Shown here piece after piece: positions 47,354 through 56,107 of a stretch of 64,000 nucleotides of DNA. The translations under genes and the position numbers were made by a program. Position 1 is the first letter of the stretch, and each line of letters opens with the position of its first letter. The DNA comes from Pseudomonas sp. DTU_2021_1001937_2_SI_NGA_ILE_001. GTDB taxonomy: Bacteria > Pseudomonadota > Gammaproteobacteria > Pseudomonadales > Pseudomonadaceae. The stretch covers positions 1-64,000 of the forward strand of contig NZ_CP135972.1 of the NCBI RefSeq assembly GCF_032463525.1, read 5' to 3'. A model generated the notes under the pieces. The model was not told the origin of the DNA. It saw only the letters and a program-made list of their open reading frames with translations, and searched no databases.

Positions 47354-48277
47354 TTACTTGATCGCCGTGTTCAGATAAGTATCGACCAGGATGCGCTCGG
47401 CCTTGCGCTTGCCGGCGCGCAGGAAGGCCTGGAAGCGCTCGCTGGCCATCAGCTTGCCGGCCTGGGTGTCGAGGCGTCGGCGCACGCTGTCGGTCACGCT
47501 CTCGGGGCCATGCTGCTGGGCATGCGAACAGGCCAGGGTCTCGACCAACTTGGCGCGGAATTTTTCCAGGCCACGTCCGCTTTCCACCCGCTTCCAGGTC
47601 GAGACGAAGAAAGTTTCGCCACGCCCGGGTCCGTCGCAGGCGACATAGGACACTGCGCACAGGCCCACACCGCTGCGCTTGCGCCAGTGCACCGCACTGC
47701 GCTCATCCAGCGTCAGCACGTCATCTTCCAGCCAGGCGTAGCCGCTGTGGGTCAGATGGATGATCGCCGCTTCCAGCGCCCCCAGGGTGCTGCCGAAGGC
47801 CTGGTCAGCGAAACGCGCCTGCAGCACCACCTGCTTGTCGCGCACCACCCGCACCGACCAGCCGGCCCCACGTGCGTCGCGGCTGATACCGCGCGGTACG
47901 CGGTAGATCAGGCCGTCAACCGCCCGGTCGTAGCAACGCAGGCCCGATACATCCACATCGGAATGCACCCGTGCTTCGGGCTCCTGCTCCAGCGGTTGGT
48001 TGATCGGCTGGCCACTGCGGTGCAGAAAACGCAGGATCTGCACCGACTCGGGGGTGACATGGAAGGTGGTCAGGAACGGCCAGCGCTTGAGCGCCAGCTC
48101 CCCGATCCCGGAGGACTCGGCAGACGGCTTGGCGGCGGCCGGCTTGTGCTCGAGGATGCGGCTTTCGGCCACCACATCATGCACGATGGCCTGCGCCTGC
48201 TCGGCGCCGAGGCGTTCCTTGTAGTGCTCGTAGATATCGTCCAGGTCCGCACTGGCCTTGCGTGTCAGCTTCAACAT
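47354..48277 (-). CDS. ParE/RelE-like toxin fused to an AP2-like DNA-binding module
   Basis: About 307 residues. Residues 1-~90 look like a ParE toxin: LTRKASADLDDIYEHYKERL, a spacer, then RWPFLTTFHVTPESVQILRFLHRSGQ in the place of the ParE core strands. After a short acidic linker, residues ~110-307 match the neighbouring stand-alone protein at 48910-49542: YRVPRGISRD..GWSVRVV..ARFAD..FGSTLGALEAAIIHL, a beta-beta-beta-alpha pattern like AP2/ERF domains, then a second similar unit (GVGLCAVSYVA..GRGETFFVSTW..GRGLEKFRAKLVETL). ParE toxins of normal length (~95 residues) poison gyrase. The ATG overlaps the antitoxin stop (ATGTTGA), the standard antitoxin-toxin order. Confidence 0.72.
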   Translation of the reverse strand: MLKLTRKASADLDDIYEHYKERLGAEQAQAIVHDVVAESRILEHKPAAAKPSAESSGIGELALKRWPFLTTFHVTPESVQILRFLHRSGQPINQPLEQEPEARVHSDVDVSGLRCYDRAVDGLIYRVPRGISRDARGAGWSVRVVRDKQVVLQARFADQAFGSTLGALEAAIIHLTHSGYAWLEDDVLTLDERSAVHWRKRSGVGLCAVSYVACDGPGRGETFFVSTWKRVESGRGLEKFRAKLVETLACSHAQQHGPESVTDSVRRRLDTQAGKLMASERFQAFLRAGKRKAERILVDTYLNTAIK

Positions 48278-48504
48278 GTCGGGGTCTGTCTCCACTTGGC
48301 TTCGATATCGCTGAGGTCCAGCAGGCGGCCGGCACGGACATCGGCCAGGCCTTCCTCGACCGGATCGGGCGCGGTCTGCTGTTCGAGGTAGCGGTTCAGC
48401 GCCTGGCGCAGGTGCCAGGCCTGGTCACGACGGGTCATCTGCGCCAGATGCTGCAGGCGCTTGAATTGCTCGGGTTCCAGAGGGAGAGAAACAACGGCTG
48501 TCAT
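48271..48504 (-). CDS. Ribbon-helix-helix antitoxin (ParD-like)
   Basis: 77 residues. N-terminal RHH fold: strand TAVVSLPLE, helix EQFKRLQHLAQMT, helix RDQAWHLRQALNRYLEQQ; then a disordered acidic tail (DPVEEGLADVRAGRLLDLSDIEAKW) of the sort that wraps ParE toxins. Cognate antitoxin and autorepressor of the overlapping downstream toxin gene (inference from family and overlap). AGGA lies eight bases before the ATG. Confidence 0.85.
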   Translation of the reverse strand: MTAVVSLPLEPEQFKRLQHLAQMTRRDQAWHLRQALNRYLEQQTAPDPVEEGLADVRAGRLLDLSDIEAKWRQTPTC

Positions 48505-48909
48505 GGGAAGATCCTGCGAAGGCCTGGCCAGTACCAGGGACGATTCGCAATGCCATGATCGACTGGCGCTCCGGTTGCCAGATGGATCAATTGAACAAAA
48601 ATAAAACCAATATCAAATAGCCATGACCTTTCCACTGTCCGGCTAATTATCATTGATGCGATGAAACAATGACCAGACGGTCACGAATTAGTTCCCTTTT
48701 ATATCAAGGCATTCCATTAACACGGCAGGTTCAAGGCGGACTTATTGTTCCTCAGCGCGCATGTACGAACAAGGCCGTAAGCAAATAACAAAGTGCCACT
48801 ACTGTATCGAAACAGAAATAATTTCCGCTCACGTCGATCAATTATTTCCGTCCCTGTGCATTGGCACGCCGTGCGCCGCGCCCTGTATCGGACCGCTTAC
48901 AAAAGCGAC
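48505..48909. promoter_or_regulatory. AT-rich gap between antitoxin and AP2-like gene
   Basis: About 400 bp with no gene. The minus strand around 48590-48625 has TTGATA and, 16 bases on, TCAATT, a possible weak promoter for the toxin-antitoxin operon. The base composition is clearly lower in GC than the neighbouring genes, as is common around laterally acquired modules. Confidence 0.35.
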
Positions 48910-49542
48910 TTACCGCTCGTCGGAATGCTCCAGCGAACGCAGGTAATCGGCCACCGCAATCCGGTCGACCTTGCGCTGGCCTGCCCACAGGAAGTGTCGC
49001 CAGGTGTCGCTGTCGAGCAGCCGGTCGACCTCCTGGCGGATGCGCTTCTGTTCCGCATAGGGTACTTGCGCCGGCGGGTTATCCATCCGCCAGGCGGCTT
49101 CCAGCACTTCGACCAGCTTGCCGCGCAGCTTCTCCAGGCCCCGGCCGCTGGCTACCCGGCGCCAGGTCGAGAGAAAGAACGTCTCGCCGCGCCCGGGCCC
49201 GCTGCGGGTCACGTAGGCCACCGCACACAGGCCCACACCACTGCGCTTGCGCCAATGTACGGCGGCGCGCTCGCTCAATTGCAGAACATCCTCGCGACGC
49301 CAGGCGTGGCCACTGTGGATCAGGTGGATGATCGCCGCCTCCAGGGCGCGCCGAGTGCCGCCGAAACGCAGATCGGTAAAGCGCGCCGAAACCTGCACCT
49401 GGCGGTTTTTCAAGACCCGCACGATCCATACGCGACCACGGGTTTCCCGGGTAATGCCGCGCGGAACGCTGTAGGTGACACCATCGACAACTCTGTCGTA
49501 ACACCTCAGGCCTGAAATATCGATTTCAGACGCTGTGCTCAT
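48910..49542 (-). CDS. Stand-alone AP2-like protein, paralogue of the toxin's C-terminal half
   Basis: 210 residues. About 60 percent identical over its length to residues ~110-307 of the ParE fusion (shared blocks GLRCYDR.VDG, EAAIIHL.HSG.AW, AVHWRKRSGVGLCAV.YV, GPGRGETFF.STW.RV.SGRGLEK). Two AP2/ERF-like beta-beta-beta-alpha units (~20-75, ~100-145) and a helical C-terminus (QEVDRLLDSDTWRHFLWAGQRK). Lacks a toxin domain. Could be the ancestral form, a transcription factor, or a competitor for the same DNA site. Same strand as the toxin-antitoxin pair, 400 bp upstream of it. Confidence 0.7.
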   Translation of the reverse strand: MSTASEIDISGLRCYDRVVDGVTYSVPRGITRETRGRVWIVRVLKNRQVQVSARFTDLRFGGTRRALEAAIIHLIHSGHAWRREDVLQLSERAAVHWRKRSGVGLCAVAYVTRSGPGRGETFFLSTWRRVASGRGLEKLRGKLVEVLEAAWRMDNPPAQVPYAEQKRIRQEVDRLLDSDTWRHFLWAGQRKVDRIAVADYLRSLEHSDER

Positions 49543-49736
49543 GCCGACTATCCGCAGGGTTGAAAGAGAAGCCTGCCGGCCCTGCGACTTATTACCCTGG
49601 GCCCACTGCGCAGAACGGTTCGGTTTTCCTCAGCAACTTTCACACTGAACACGTTGCCGTCTTAGTTACTGAGGCGTCCATCTTTTGCTGCGGTACGCAA
49701 TATCAATTCAACATCAGCTACACCTGTGTTTTATCG

Positions 49737-50801
49737 CTATAGAACACCGACCACAGCGGCCAGCCACAACCCCAGCCCTCCTACCAGAGTCTGCCGATAG
49801 AGCCTGGCGCGCCAAAGCCCCGTCAGGCGCCTGCCCAGGGGGGCGCCGCGTAATTGCCGAAACTGTCTCAGCAACTGCCGGTTTTCTTCGGTCAGATGGC
49901 CTTGCACGGCCTCCAGGGCGCAGAGATGCGTGCTGTTCCAGTCGCGCAGGCGCCCCTGCAGAAGCAGCCGCAAGCGCAGCCAGCGGGCTTTCCAGCCGGT
50001 GTTGGCGCCTACCAGGTTGGCGTCGTGCTGACGATAGTTCACATAGGGCCTGGGGTCGTAGAGGACCTGGCCGCCGACACCGGTCACCACCAGATACGCC
50101 CACCAGTCATGCGACACCACCTCCAGCGACGAGCGCTCCAGCTGCGTGCCGAACTCACTGAGCAGGCACCGCGCAGCATGGTTGAACACCATGGTGTTGC
50201 CACCACCGATGTTCTGCACCAGCGCGTTGGCAAACCCGGGCCGCCGACGAAACCTCGGTGACAGGCCGATCGGCCGGCCTTGCGCGTCGATGAGCCGGGT
50301 CCGCCCCATGTACAGCGCCGGCCGTTGAGCCGGGATGCTTTGCAGCCAGCACACCGCCTGGGTGAGCTTGTCTTCATGCCAGACATCGTCCTGATCGCAC
50401 CAGGCATAGAATTCGGCGCTCAGCGCGGGGTTGCGTACACAGGACAGGAAATTCTGCGCAAAGCCGCGCTGCGGCCCTTGCCAGAGGCTGAGCCGCTGTC
50501 CTCCCCAGAGGTCTCGATAATGCCGGGCGATCTCCAGGGTACGATCGGTTGAGCCATCATCGGACAACGCCACGAACCAGGCAGGCCAGTGTTGTCGGGC
50601 GATTGATTCCAGCTGTTCGACCAGGTGAGCCTGGCCATTGCGGGTGCACAACAGAATAGCTACCGAAGCGGTGGGCTGGCGTGACCAGCGCACGGCGATC
50701 GTCGCGTCGCGAACGGCGCATTCGGCGGGCTCGGGGCGGTCAACTGCATGCAAACGGCCATGATCCAGGCACGAGTCCTTGTTCTGATGATCGTAGGCCA
50801 T
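49737..50801 (-). CDS. Glycosyltransferase family 2
   Basis: About 354 residues from the chosen ATG. GT-A fold starting ASVAILLCTRNGQAHLVEQL, with the nucleotide-sugar motif LSDDGSTDRT and DxD-type WCDQDDVWHEDK; a QNIGGGNTMVFN segment and a hydrophobic C-terminus (LVGGLGLWLAAVVGVL) that may associate with the membrane. Resembles rhamnosyl/glucosyl transferases of O-antigen clusters. The start is uncertain; the frame is open to 50906, but the extra N-terminus has low-complexity character. Divergent from the substrate-binding protein. Confidence 0.8.
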   Translation of the reverse strand: MAYDHQNKDSCLDHGRLHAVDRPEPAECAVRDATIAVRWSRQPTASVAILLCTRNGQAHLVEQLESIARQHWPAWFVALSDDGSTDRTLEIARHYRDLWGGQRLSLWQGPQRGFAQNFLSCVRNPALSAEFYAWCDQDDVWHEDKLTQAVCWLQSIPAQRPALYMGRTRLIDAQGRPIGLSPRFRRRPGFANALVQNIGGGNTMVFNHAARCLLSEFGTQLERSSLEVVSHDWWAYLVVTGVGGQVLYDPRPYVNYRQHDANLVGANTGWKARWLRLRLLLQGRLRDWNSTHLCALEAVQGHLTEENRQLLRQFRQLRGAPLGRRLTGLWRARLYRQTLVGGLGLWLAAVVGVL

Positions 50802-50972
50802 GCAGGCTGCCGGACATTGAGAGACAGGACAGTACGACGGGAAGTCTGGCAGCCGATCGGCTCGCGGGTTCAGCCAGGCGATGGACGGCGCCCGAACAGG
50901 CAGCACGCTGCGCCTGGCTTGCGTTTTGGCTCATAATGGCCGGCCAGGTTTTGTTGCAAGGTTCTTTTTCAG

Positions 50973-51761
50973 ATGAAAAAACTGCTTCCCTGGCTGCTCG
51001 GTGGCGCTCTTTCCTTCCTGCCACTGTCTTTACTTCACGCAGCCACGACCAAGCCCGTACAACTCACCGTACTGGCTTCCAGCGCCACCATGGGCGCCTT
51101 CCAAGCCCTGAGCGCCGACTACGAGAAACGCACCGGCGTCCGCCTGGTGGCCGAGGTAGCGCCCTCCACCGGCAACTTGCCCCAGGCGATTCCCGAACGC
51201 CTGGCCCGCCAGGAAATGGCCGACGTGGTGCTGCTCACCCGCCAGGGCCTGGACCGGCTGATCAAGGAAGGGCATGCCGATGCCGACAGCCGCGTCGAGC
51301 TGGCCAAGGCCTTCATCGCCATGGCCGTTCCTCAGGGCGTTCCAAAGCCGGACATCAGTACCCTGGAAAGCTTCCGCCAGACCCTGCTCGATGCCTCGTC
51401 CATCGCCTACCCGGACAGCTCCAGCGGCCTGTATGTATCGCGCGTGCTGTTCAACCAGATGCACCTGACCGAACGGCTGCAAGACAAGAGCCGCATGATC
51501 AGCAATGAACCGGTCGGCGCGGTACTGGCGCGGGGCGAAGCGCAACTGGGCTTCCAGCAATTGAGCGAACTGAAACAGGCCGAAGGCATCCAGATCGTCG
51601 GTCTGATCCCCGATCAGGTCCAGCAGATGACCCTGTACTGCGGCGCCGTGACCACATACAGCGCTCATCCGGCCGATGCCAAGGCCTTGCTCGACTACCT
51701 GGCCTCGGGCGAGGCCGCCGCCGCCCTGCGCAAGAGCGGGCTGGAACCGGTGGTGCGCTGA
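50973..51761 (+). CDS. Periplasmic substrate-binding protein, ModA-like
   Basis: 262 residues. Signal peptide MKKLLPWLLGGALSFLPLSLLHA, then LTVLASSATMGAFQALSADYEKRTGVRLV, the N-terminal pattern of molybdate-type and SBP_bac_11 proteins, and AYPDSSSGLYVSRVL. These bind oxyanions or small organic ligands in the periplasm. No ABC permease or ATPase for uptake is adjacent, so it is an orphan; the ligand is unknown. A CGGTATCGATACCG palindrome follows at about 51788-51803. Confidence 0.8.
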   Translation: MKKLLPWLLGGALSFLPLSLLHAATTKPVQLTVLASSATMGAFQALSADYEKRTGVRLVAEVAPSTGNLPQAIPERLARQEMADVVLLTRQGLDRLIKEGHADADSRVELAKAFIAMAVPQGVPKPDISTLESFRQTLLDASSIAYPDSSSGLYVSRVLFNQMHLTERLQDKSRMISNEPVGAVLARGEAQLGFQQLSELKQAEGIQIVGLIPDQVQQMTLYCGAVTTYSAHPADAKALLDYLASGEAAAALRKSGLEPVVR

Positions 51762-51900
51762 CACCACCCCGTGCTGCCGTTCATCCCGTCGGTATCGATA
51801 CCGGCGGTAGGTCCTGGTATTTCGGCTAGCCTGTCCTGATCGGCAGTCATGTTCATGAAGTCGTCGCCGTTTTCTCCGGTTTCTTTACGGATACTGCACC

Positions 51901-52680
51901 ATGAAAACGGGCATCGACGACCTGCGCCAGTCCCTGGCCAGGCCTGACATCTGGCTGCATTTCTCGCTCAGCGACACCCGCGCGCGGTACATCCGCAGCA
52001 CGCTGGGTCCTTGGTGGATCACCCTGGGCACGGCGCTGGGCGTCATCGGCCTGGCACAGGTCTGGAGCCTGGTGATGCACACCGACCTGGCCAGCCTGAT
52101 GCCCAGCCTCGCCGTCGGGCTGGTGCTCTGGTACATGATCGCCGGCATCCTCACCGAGTCGGCCAACGGCTTCACCCATCAGGCCGCGATCATCCGCAAC
52201 TACCCTCTGCCGCTGCTGCTGCACGTACTGCGCCTGGTCACCCGGCACCTGATCAACTTCGCCCACAACCTGCTGATCATCGTCCTGGTATTCCTGATCT
52301 ACGGCTTTCCGGCGCCGCTCAACCTGCTCTGGGCCCTGGCTGGGCTGCTGATCCTGGTGCTCAACCTGGGCTGGCTGGCGCTGCTGATCGCCACCCTGGG
52401 CGCACGCTTCCGTGACCTGGGGCCCTCCATCGAGGCCTTGATGCCCGTACTGTTCTTTCTCACCCCGATCCTCTACAAGTCCTCGGACCTCGCGGCGGCC
52501 GCCGCCTGGTTCGACTACAACCCGCTTACCCGGCTGTTCGTGCTGGTCAAGAACCCGCTGCTGGAACTGCCTTTCACCTTGAACGATTACCTGCTGATGC
52601 TCGCCCTGGCGGCCGTTGGCTGGACCCTGGCGTTGCAGCTGTTCAGCCGCTCTCGCCAGCACATCGTGATGTGGCTCTGA
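51901..52680 (+). CDS. wzm: ABC-2 O-polysaccharide export permease (Wzm)
   Basis: 259 residues, six predicted membrane helices. N-terminal SLSDTRARYIRSTLGPWWITLG and C-terminal FLTPILYK ... FDYNPLTRLFVLVKNPLL are the family blocks. With the ATPase encoded one base downstream it flips a completed lipid-linked polysaccharide across the inner membrane. First gene of the wzm-wzt-glycosyltransferase-methyltransferase operon. Confidence 0.9.
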   Translation: MKTGIDDLRQSLARPDIWLHFSLSDTRARYIRSTLGPWWITLGTALGVIGLAQVWSLVMHTDLASLMPSLAVGLVLWYMIAGILTESANGFTHQAAIIRNYPLPLLLHVLRLVTRHLINFAHNLLIIVLVFLIYGFPAPLNLLWALAGLLILVLNLGWLALLIATLGARFRDLGPSIEALMPVLFFLTPILYKSSDLAAAAAWFDYNPLTRLFVLVKNPLLELPFTLNDYLLMLALAAVGWTLALQLFSRSRQHIVMWL

Positions 52681-52681
52681 A

Positions 52682-53449
52682 ATGCCCGGCATCGAGTTGC
52701 GCAACGTCTCGCTGACCTTTCCGGTGATCAGCGAATCCGGTGCCTCGCTGCGCCGGCGTCTGGTGCGCATGAGCACCGGTGGCGCGCTGTCCAGCGACCA
52801 TGAGCACACGGTCTATGTGCAGGCGCTCAAGGACATCAACCTGAGCATCCGCGACGGCGACCGTATCGGCCTGGTCGGTCATAACGGCTCGGGCAAGAGC
52901 ACGCTGTTGCGCCTGCTGGCGGGTATCCACACGCCGACGCAAGGCAGCCTGCGCATTGACGGCAGTACCCGCGCCCTGCTGGAGCTGGGCGTGGGGATCG
53001 ACCATGAACTGTCGGGCCGCGCCAACATCGGCCGCCTGGCACGCCTCTATGGCTACCCGCTCCAGCAGCTGCCAGACGCCATCAGCGACATCGAAGACTT
53101 CTCCGGGCTGGGCGGTTACCTGGACCTGCCGGTGCGCTCGTATTCGTCCGGCATGCAACTGCGCCTGATGTTCGCCGTCTCGACCCTCTACCCCACCGAC
53201 ATCCTGCTGATCGACGAAGTGCTGGGGGTGGGCGACGCGGCCTTCCAGGACAAGGCCCGGCAACGCATGGAGCAGCTCATGAAGCAGTCCAAGATCGTCG
53301 TGCTGGCCTCGCATTCCCCCTCGCTCATTCAGCGCTTCTGCACCACCACGCTGCGTCTGGAGGCCGGCAGCATCGTCGACATCACATCCCAGGGAGGCCC
53401 TGATGATCAAGTCAGCCATGCTGAGGATCATAAAAACTATAGCCTTTGA
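52682..53449 (+). CDS. wzt: ABC transporter ATPase for O-polysaccharide export (Wzt)
   Basis: 255 residues. Walker A G66-HNGSGKST, signature SYSSGMQLRL, Walker B ILLIDEVLGVGDAAF. It lacks the long C-terminal carbohydrate-binding domain of larger Wzt proteins, so export probably does not need recognition of a capped chain end. Its start is one base after the wzm stop; its end overlaps the next gene by 47 bp. Confidence 0.92.
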   Translation: MPGIELRNVSLTFPVISESGASLRRRLVRMSTGGALSSDHEHTVYVQALKDINLSIRDGDRIGLVGHNGSGKSTLLRLLAGIHTPTQGSLRIDGSTRALLELGVGIDHELSGRANIGRLARLYGYPLQQLPDAISDIEDFSGLGGYLDLPVRSYSSGMQLRLMFAVSTLYPTDILLIDEVLGVGDAAFQDKARQRMEQLMKQSKIVVLASHSPSLIQRFCTTTLRLEAGSIVDITSQGGPDDQVSHAEDHKNYSL

Positions 53450-54824
53450 GGTGTTTGGCCCTTATGCCTGCCGCCTGGCGCTGGCCACCCACCATGAGGC
53501 CGCCTCACCGGCCCGCCTGCCAGCGCGGGCGCGCATGGCCTACTACGCGCTACAAGGCATGAGCCTGGTGATTCCGCTGCCGCGCCTGATGCGCGACCAG
53601 GAAAAGGCCGAAATCGAGCGGCCGCAGATCTACGACGAGCACCTGCTCAACCTGATGGTCAACCGTATCTACAACCTGCCCGAAGTGCAGGTCGACCCCG
53701 CAGCGCCGCGGCGCATCAACGTGCTGGTGCCGGCGTTCACCATCAGCACCATTTCCGCCGGTTTCTTCGGGGTCTTCAATGTCGCGCTGTTCATCGCCGA
53801 ACAGGGCTATCGGGTGCGCCTGGTGCTGTTCGACAACTTCAACTACGACGCCCGACAGTTCCGCGAAGCCCTGGCGCGCTTCCCGACCATGGAGAAGCTG
53901 TTCGAGCGCCTGGACATCGAGTACATCGGCGCCCGCACCCAGCCGCTGCGCGTTTCAACACATGACAACTGCGTGGCCACGGTGTGGTACAGCGCCTACT
54001 TCGCCGAGAAGATCGCCGGCCTGACCGGTCAGCGGCCCTTCCTGTACCTGATCCAGGACTTCGAGGCGGCGTTCCACCCGTTCAACAGCCTGTATTGCAT
54101 GGCGCGCCGTTCCTACGCGCTGCGCTACCACACCCTCGCCTCGTCCAGTGCCCTGCTCGCCTACCTCAGACAGCAGGCGATCATCAGCGACGACCCGCAG
54201 CTGCGTGCGAGCAGCTTCAATAACGCCTGCTCGTCATCCATCTACCCGGCCGAACAGTTTCGCCAGGCCAAGGCTCAGTCCGGCAAGCGCCTGGTCTTCT
54301 ACAGCCGCCCGGCGGTCAACCGCAACATGTTCGAGATGGCCGCCCTGGCGCTGATCGAGGCCTTCAAGCAGGGCGCCTTCGCCGCCGAAACCTGGGAGTT
54401 CTACGGCATGGGCATCGGCAACACCACCGTCCAACTCGGCCCCGGCGTCGTCGTGCGCCAGCTGCCGCGCATGTCGCTGCAGGAGTATCAGGACGTCACC
54501 AAGACCTTCGACCTGTGCCTGACCCTGATGTCTTCGCCCCACCCCAGCCTGATACCGATCGACCTCGCCGCAGCGGGCGCCATCGTGGTCACCAACACCT
54601 TCGAGACCAAGACGGCCGACTACCTCACCGGCATTTCCGCCAATATCATCCCCGCGCCCCCGGAACTGCCTGCCCTGACCCAGGCCCTGGTCGAAGGCGC
54701 ACGCCGCACCGCCGACGTCGAAGCGCGCCTGCGCCACGCCGAGGTGAACTGGCCTCGCAGCTGGGACGAAACCTGGACGGATGCGCACCGTGCCATGATC
54801 CGCGAGGTGTTTGCCGATGTCTGA
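53403..54824 (+). CDS. WsaF-like (rhamnosyl)transferase, GT-B fold
   Basis: 473 residues. RINVLVPAFTISTISAGFFGVFNVALFIAEQGYRVRLV and YLIQDFEAAFHPFNSLYCMARRSY match the WsaF family, beta-1,2-rhamnosyltransferases first described in S-layer glycan synthesis; the donor-site part LTLMSSPHPSLIPIDLAAAGAIVVTN follows at ~375-400. With gmd in the same window a D-rhamnan type polymer is plausible. GGAGG lies six bases before the ATG, inside wzt. Confidence 0.85.
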   Translation: MIKSAMLRIIKTIAFEVFGPYACRLALATHHEAASPARLPARARMAYYALQGMSLVIPLPRLMRDQEKAEIERPQIYDEHLLNLMVNRIYNLPEVQVDPAAPRRINVLVPAFTISTISAGFFGVFNVALFIAEQGYRVRLVLFDNFNYDARQFREALARFPTMEKLFERLDIEYIGARTQPLRVSTHDNCVATVWYSAYFAEKIAGLTGQRPFLYLIQDFEAAFHPFNSLYCMARRSYALRYHTLASSSALLAYLRQQAIISDDPQLRASSFNNACSSSIYPAEQFRQAKAQSGKRLVFYSRPAVNRNMFEMAALALIEAFKQGAFAAETWEFYGMGIGNTTVQLGPGVVVRQLPRMSLQEYQDVTKTFDLCLTLMSSPHPSLIPIDLAAAGAIVVTNTFETKTADYLTGISANIIPAPPELPALTQALVEGARRTADVEARLRHAEVNWPRSWDETWTDAHRAMIREVFADV

Positions 54825-55674
54825 ACAACACGCCCTGCAACAGGCCCTGCAGCAGGCCGGCGAGCGCCTTGGCTGCGACAAGGTCATCCCGCACGGCTAC
54901 CACGTCCACTATGCGCGACACCTGCTGCACTGGTGGCACCAACCGCTGCGCCTGCTGGAAATCGGCATCGGCGGCGAAGACCGCGAACTCGGCGGCGCCT
55001 CGTTGAACATGTGGCACCAGGTGTTCGAACAGGCCGAGCTGTATGGCCTGGATATCTACCCCAAGCAGGCCCTGGACCGGCCACGCCTGCAGACCTTCGT
55101 GATCGACCAGGGCGACCCGGCTGCGCTGCGCGAGTTCGCCCGCCAGCACGGTCCCTTCGACGTGATCATCGACGACGGCAGCCATCGCCGTTCCGACCAG
55201 CTGGCCAGCCTGTTCAACCTGATCGAGCACGTGCGCCCCGGCGGCTACTACATCCTCGAGGACTACTTCACCGCCTACTGGCCGGTGTACGACGGCTCGA
55301 CCCTGGCCCGCGACTTCCTCGACACGCCGGTACGCTGGCTCAAGCAGACCATCGACATCATCAACATCAACAACCTGCTGTCCGAACAGGTGCGCCGCCA
55401 GGTACCGAACTGGAAGATCGACGCCTTGCACGTCTACCCCGGCATTGCCTTCATCGGCAAAAGTCACCACAGCCCACCCAGCGAGATTCCCAACGAGCAC
55501 TTCCTGCTCAACCAGATCGAACTCGACGAGCTGCGCTACGGCATCTACAAGCAGCTGTTCTTCACCCACAGCCGCGACCCGATGCAACACCTCGAGGCCC
55601 TGCTGGAAATCAAGAAATGGGTCGATGCGAGCATCCAGACCGCCGATGAGGCGCTGAAGCCGAAGAGCTCTTAA
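54817..55674 (+). CDS. SAM-dependent sugar O-methyltransferase
   Basis: About 285 residues. SAM motif LLEIGIGGEDRELGGASL, then LYGLDIYPK and the DVIIDDGSHRRSDQLASLFNLIEHVRPGGYYILED block typical of class I methyltransferases acting on deoxysugars (macrocin O-methyltransferase relatives). Terminal methylation often stops O-antigen chain growth in ABC-dependent pathways. Overlaps the previous gene by eight bases; ATG has GAGG upstream. Last gene of the export operon. Confidence 0.85.
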   Translation: MSEQHALQQALQQAGERLGCDKVIPHGYHVHYARHLLHWWHQPLRLLEIGIGGEDRELGGASLNMWHQVFEQAELYGLDIYPKQALDRPRLQTFVIDQGDPAALREFARQHGPFDVIIDDGSHRRSDQLASLFNLIEHVRPGGYYILEDYFTAYWPVYDGSTLARDFLDTPVRWLKQTIDIININNLLSEQVRRQVPNWKIDALHVYPGIAFIGKSHHSPPSEIPNEHFLLNQIELDELRYGIYKQLFFTHSRDPMQHLEALLEIKKWVDASIQTADEALKPKSS

Positions 55675-55720
55675 CTGACCTGTAGTGCGCCTGACCCTGT
55701 GCTGAGAATGTTCCTACACG

Positions 55721-56069
55721 TAATGTGGAAGGATTCAGGGTCATGCGCAGATCCATCCTGCGCCCTGCCCAATCACCCGGGCCAGATAGCCCCTGGGGTG
55801 ACCGTCGCATCAAGAAACGATTCGTCATGTGGTGTGATTCAGGGTGGCTGCTGCCTCTCGGCTCAGGCCTGGGGCCTGCCCTGAGGGGCTGGTTTCCAGC
55901 GCCGTGCGCTTTTTCTCTTTTTAATCTTTTAAAGCTTTTAGGACCGCTACAGGCCTTGATATACGCGGCCTCCAGCTTCGAAATGTGGAGGGATTCAGGG
56001 TGTAATGTGGTGTGATTCAGGGTGAGATATGGAGGGATTCAGGGTGGTAATGTGGTGCGATTCAGGGTG
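55721..56069. other. Origin of replication oriV2 (iterons)
   Basis: Six direct iterons of 22 bp with core ATGTGGNGNGATTCAGGGTG start at 55721, 55825, 55981, 56003, 56025 and 56048; the last four are in tandem with 22-23 bp periodicity and end about 40 bp before rep. An AT-rich stretch at 55912-55945 (TTTTTAATCTTTTAAAGC) lies inside. The iteron sequence is unrelated to that of oriV1, so the two replicons should not cross-control each other. Confidence 0.9.
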
Positions 56070-56107
56070 ACCATGGAAACCGTCGAAGCCCTTTCCACAT
56101 TACCCGC

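Noticed and set aside
55699..56015. Small frames inside the oriV2 iterons
   Set aside because: They translate the iterons themselves; composition is not protein-like.
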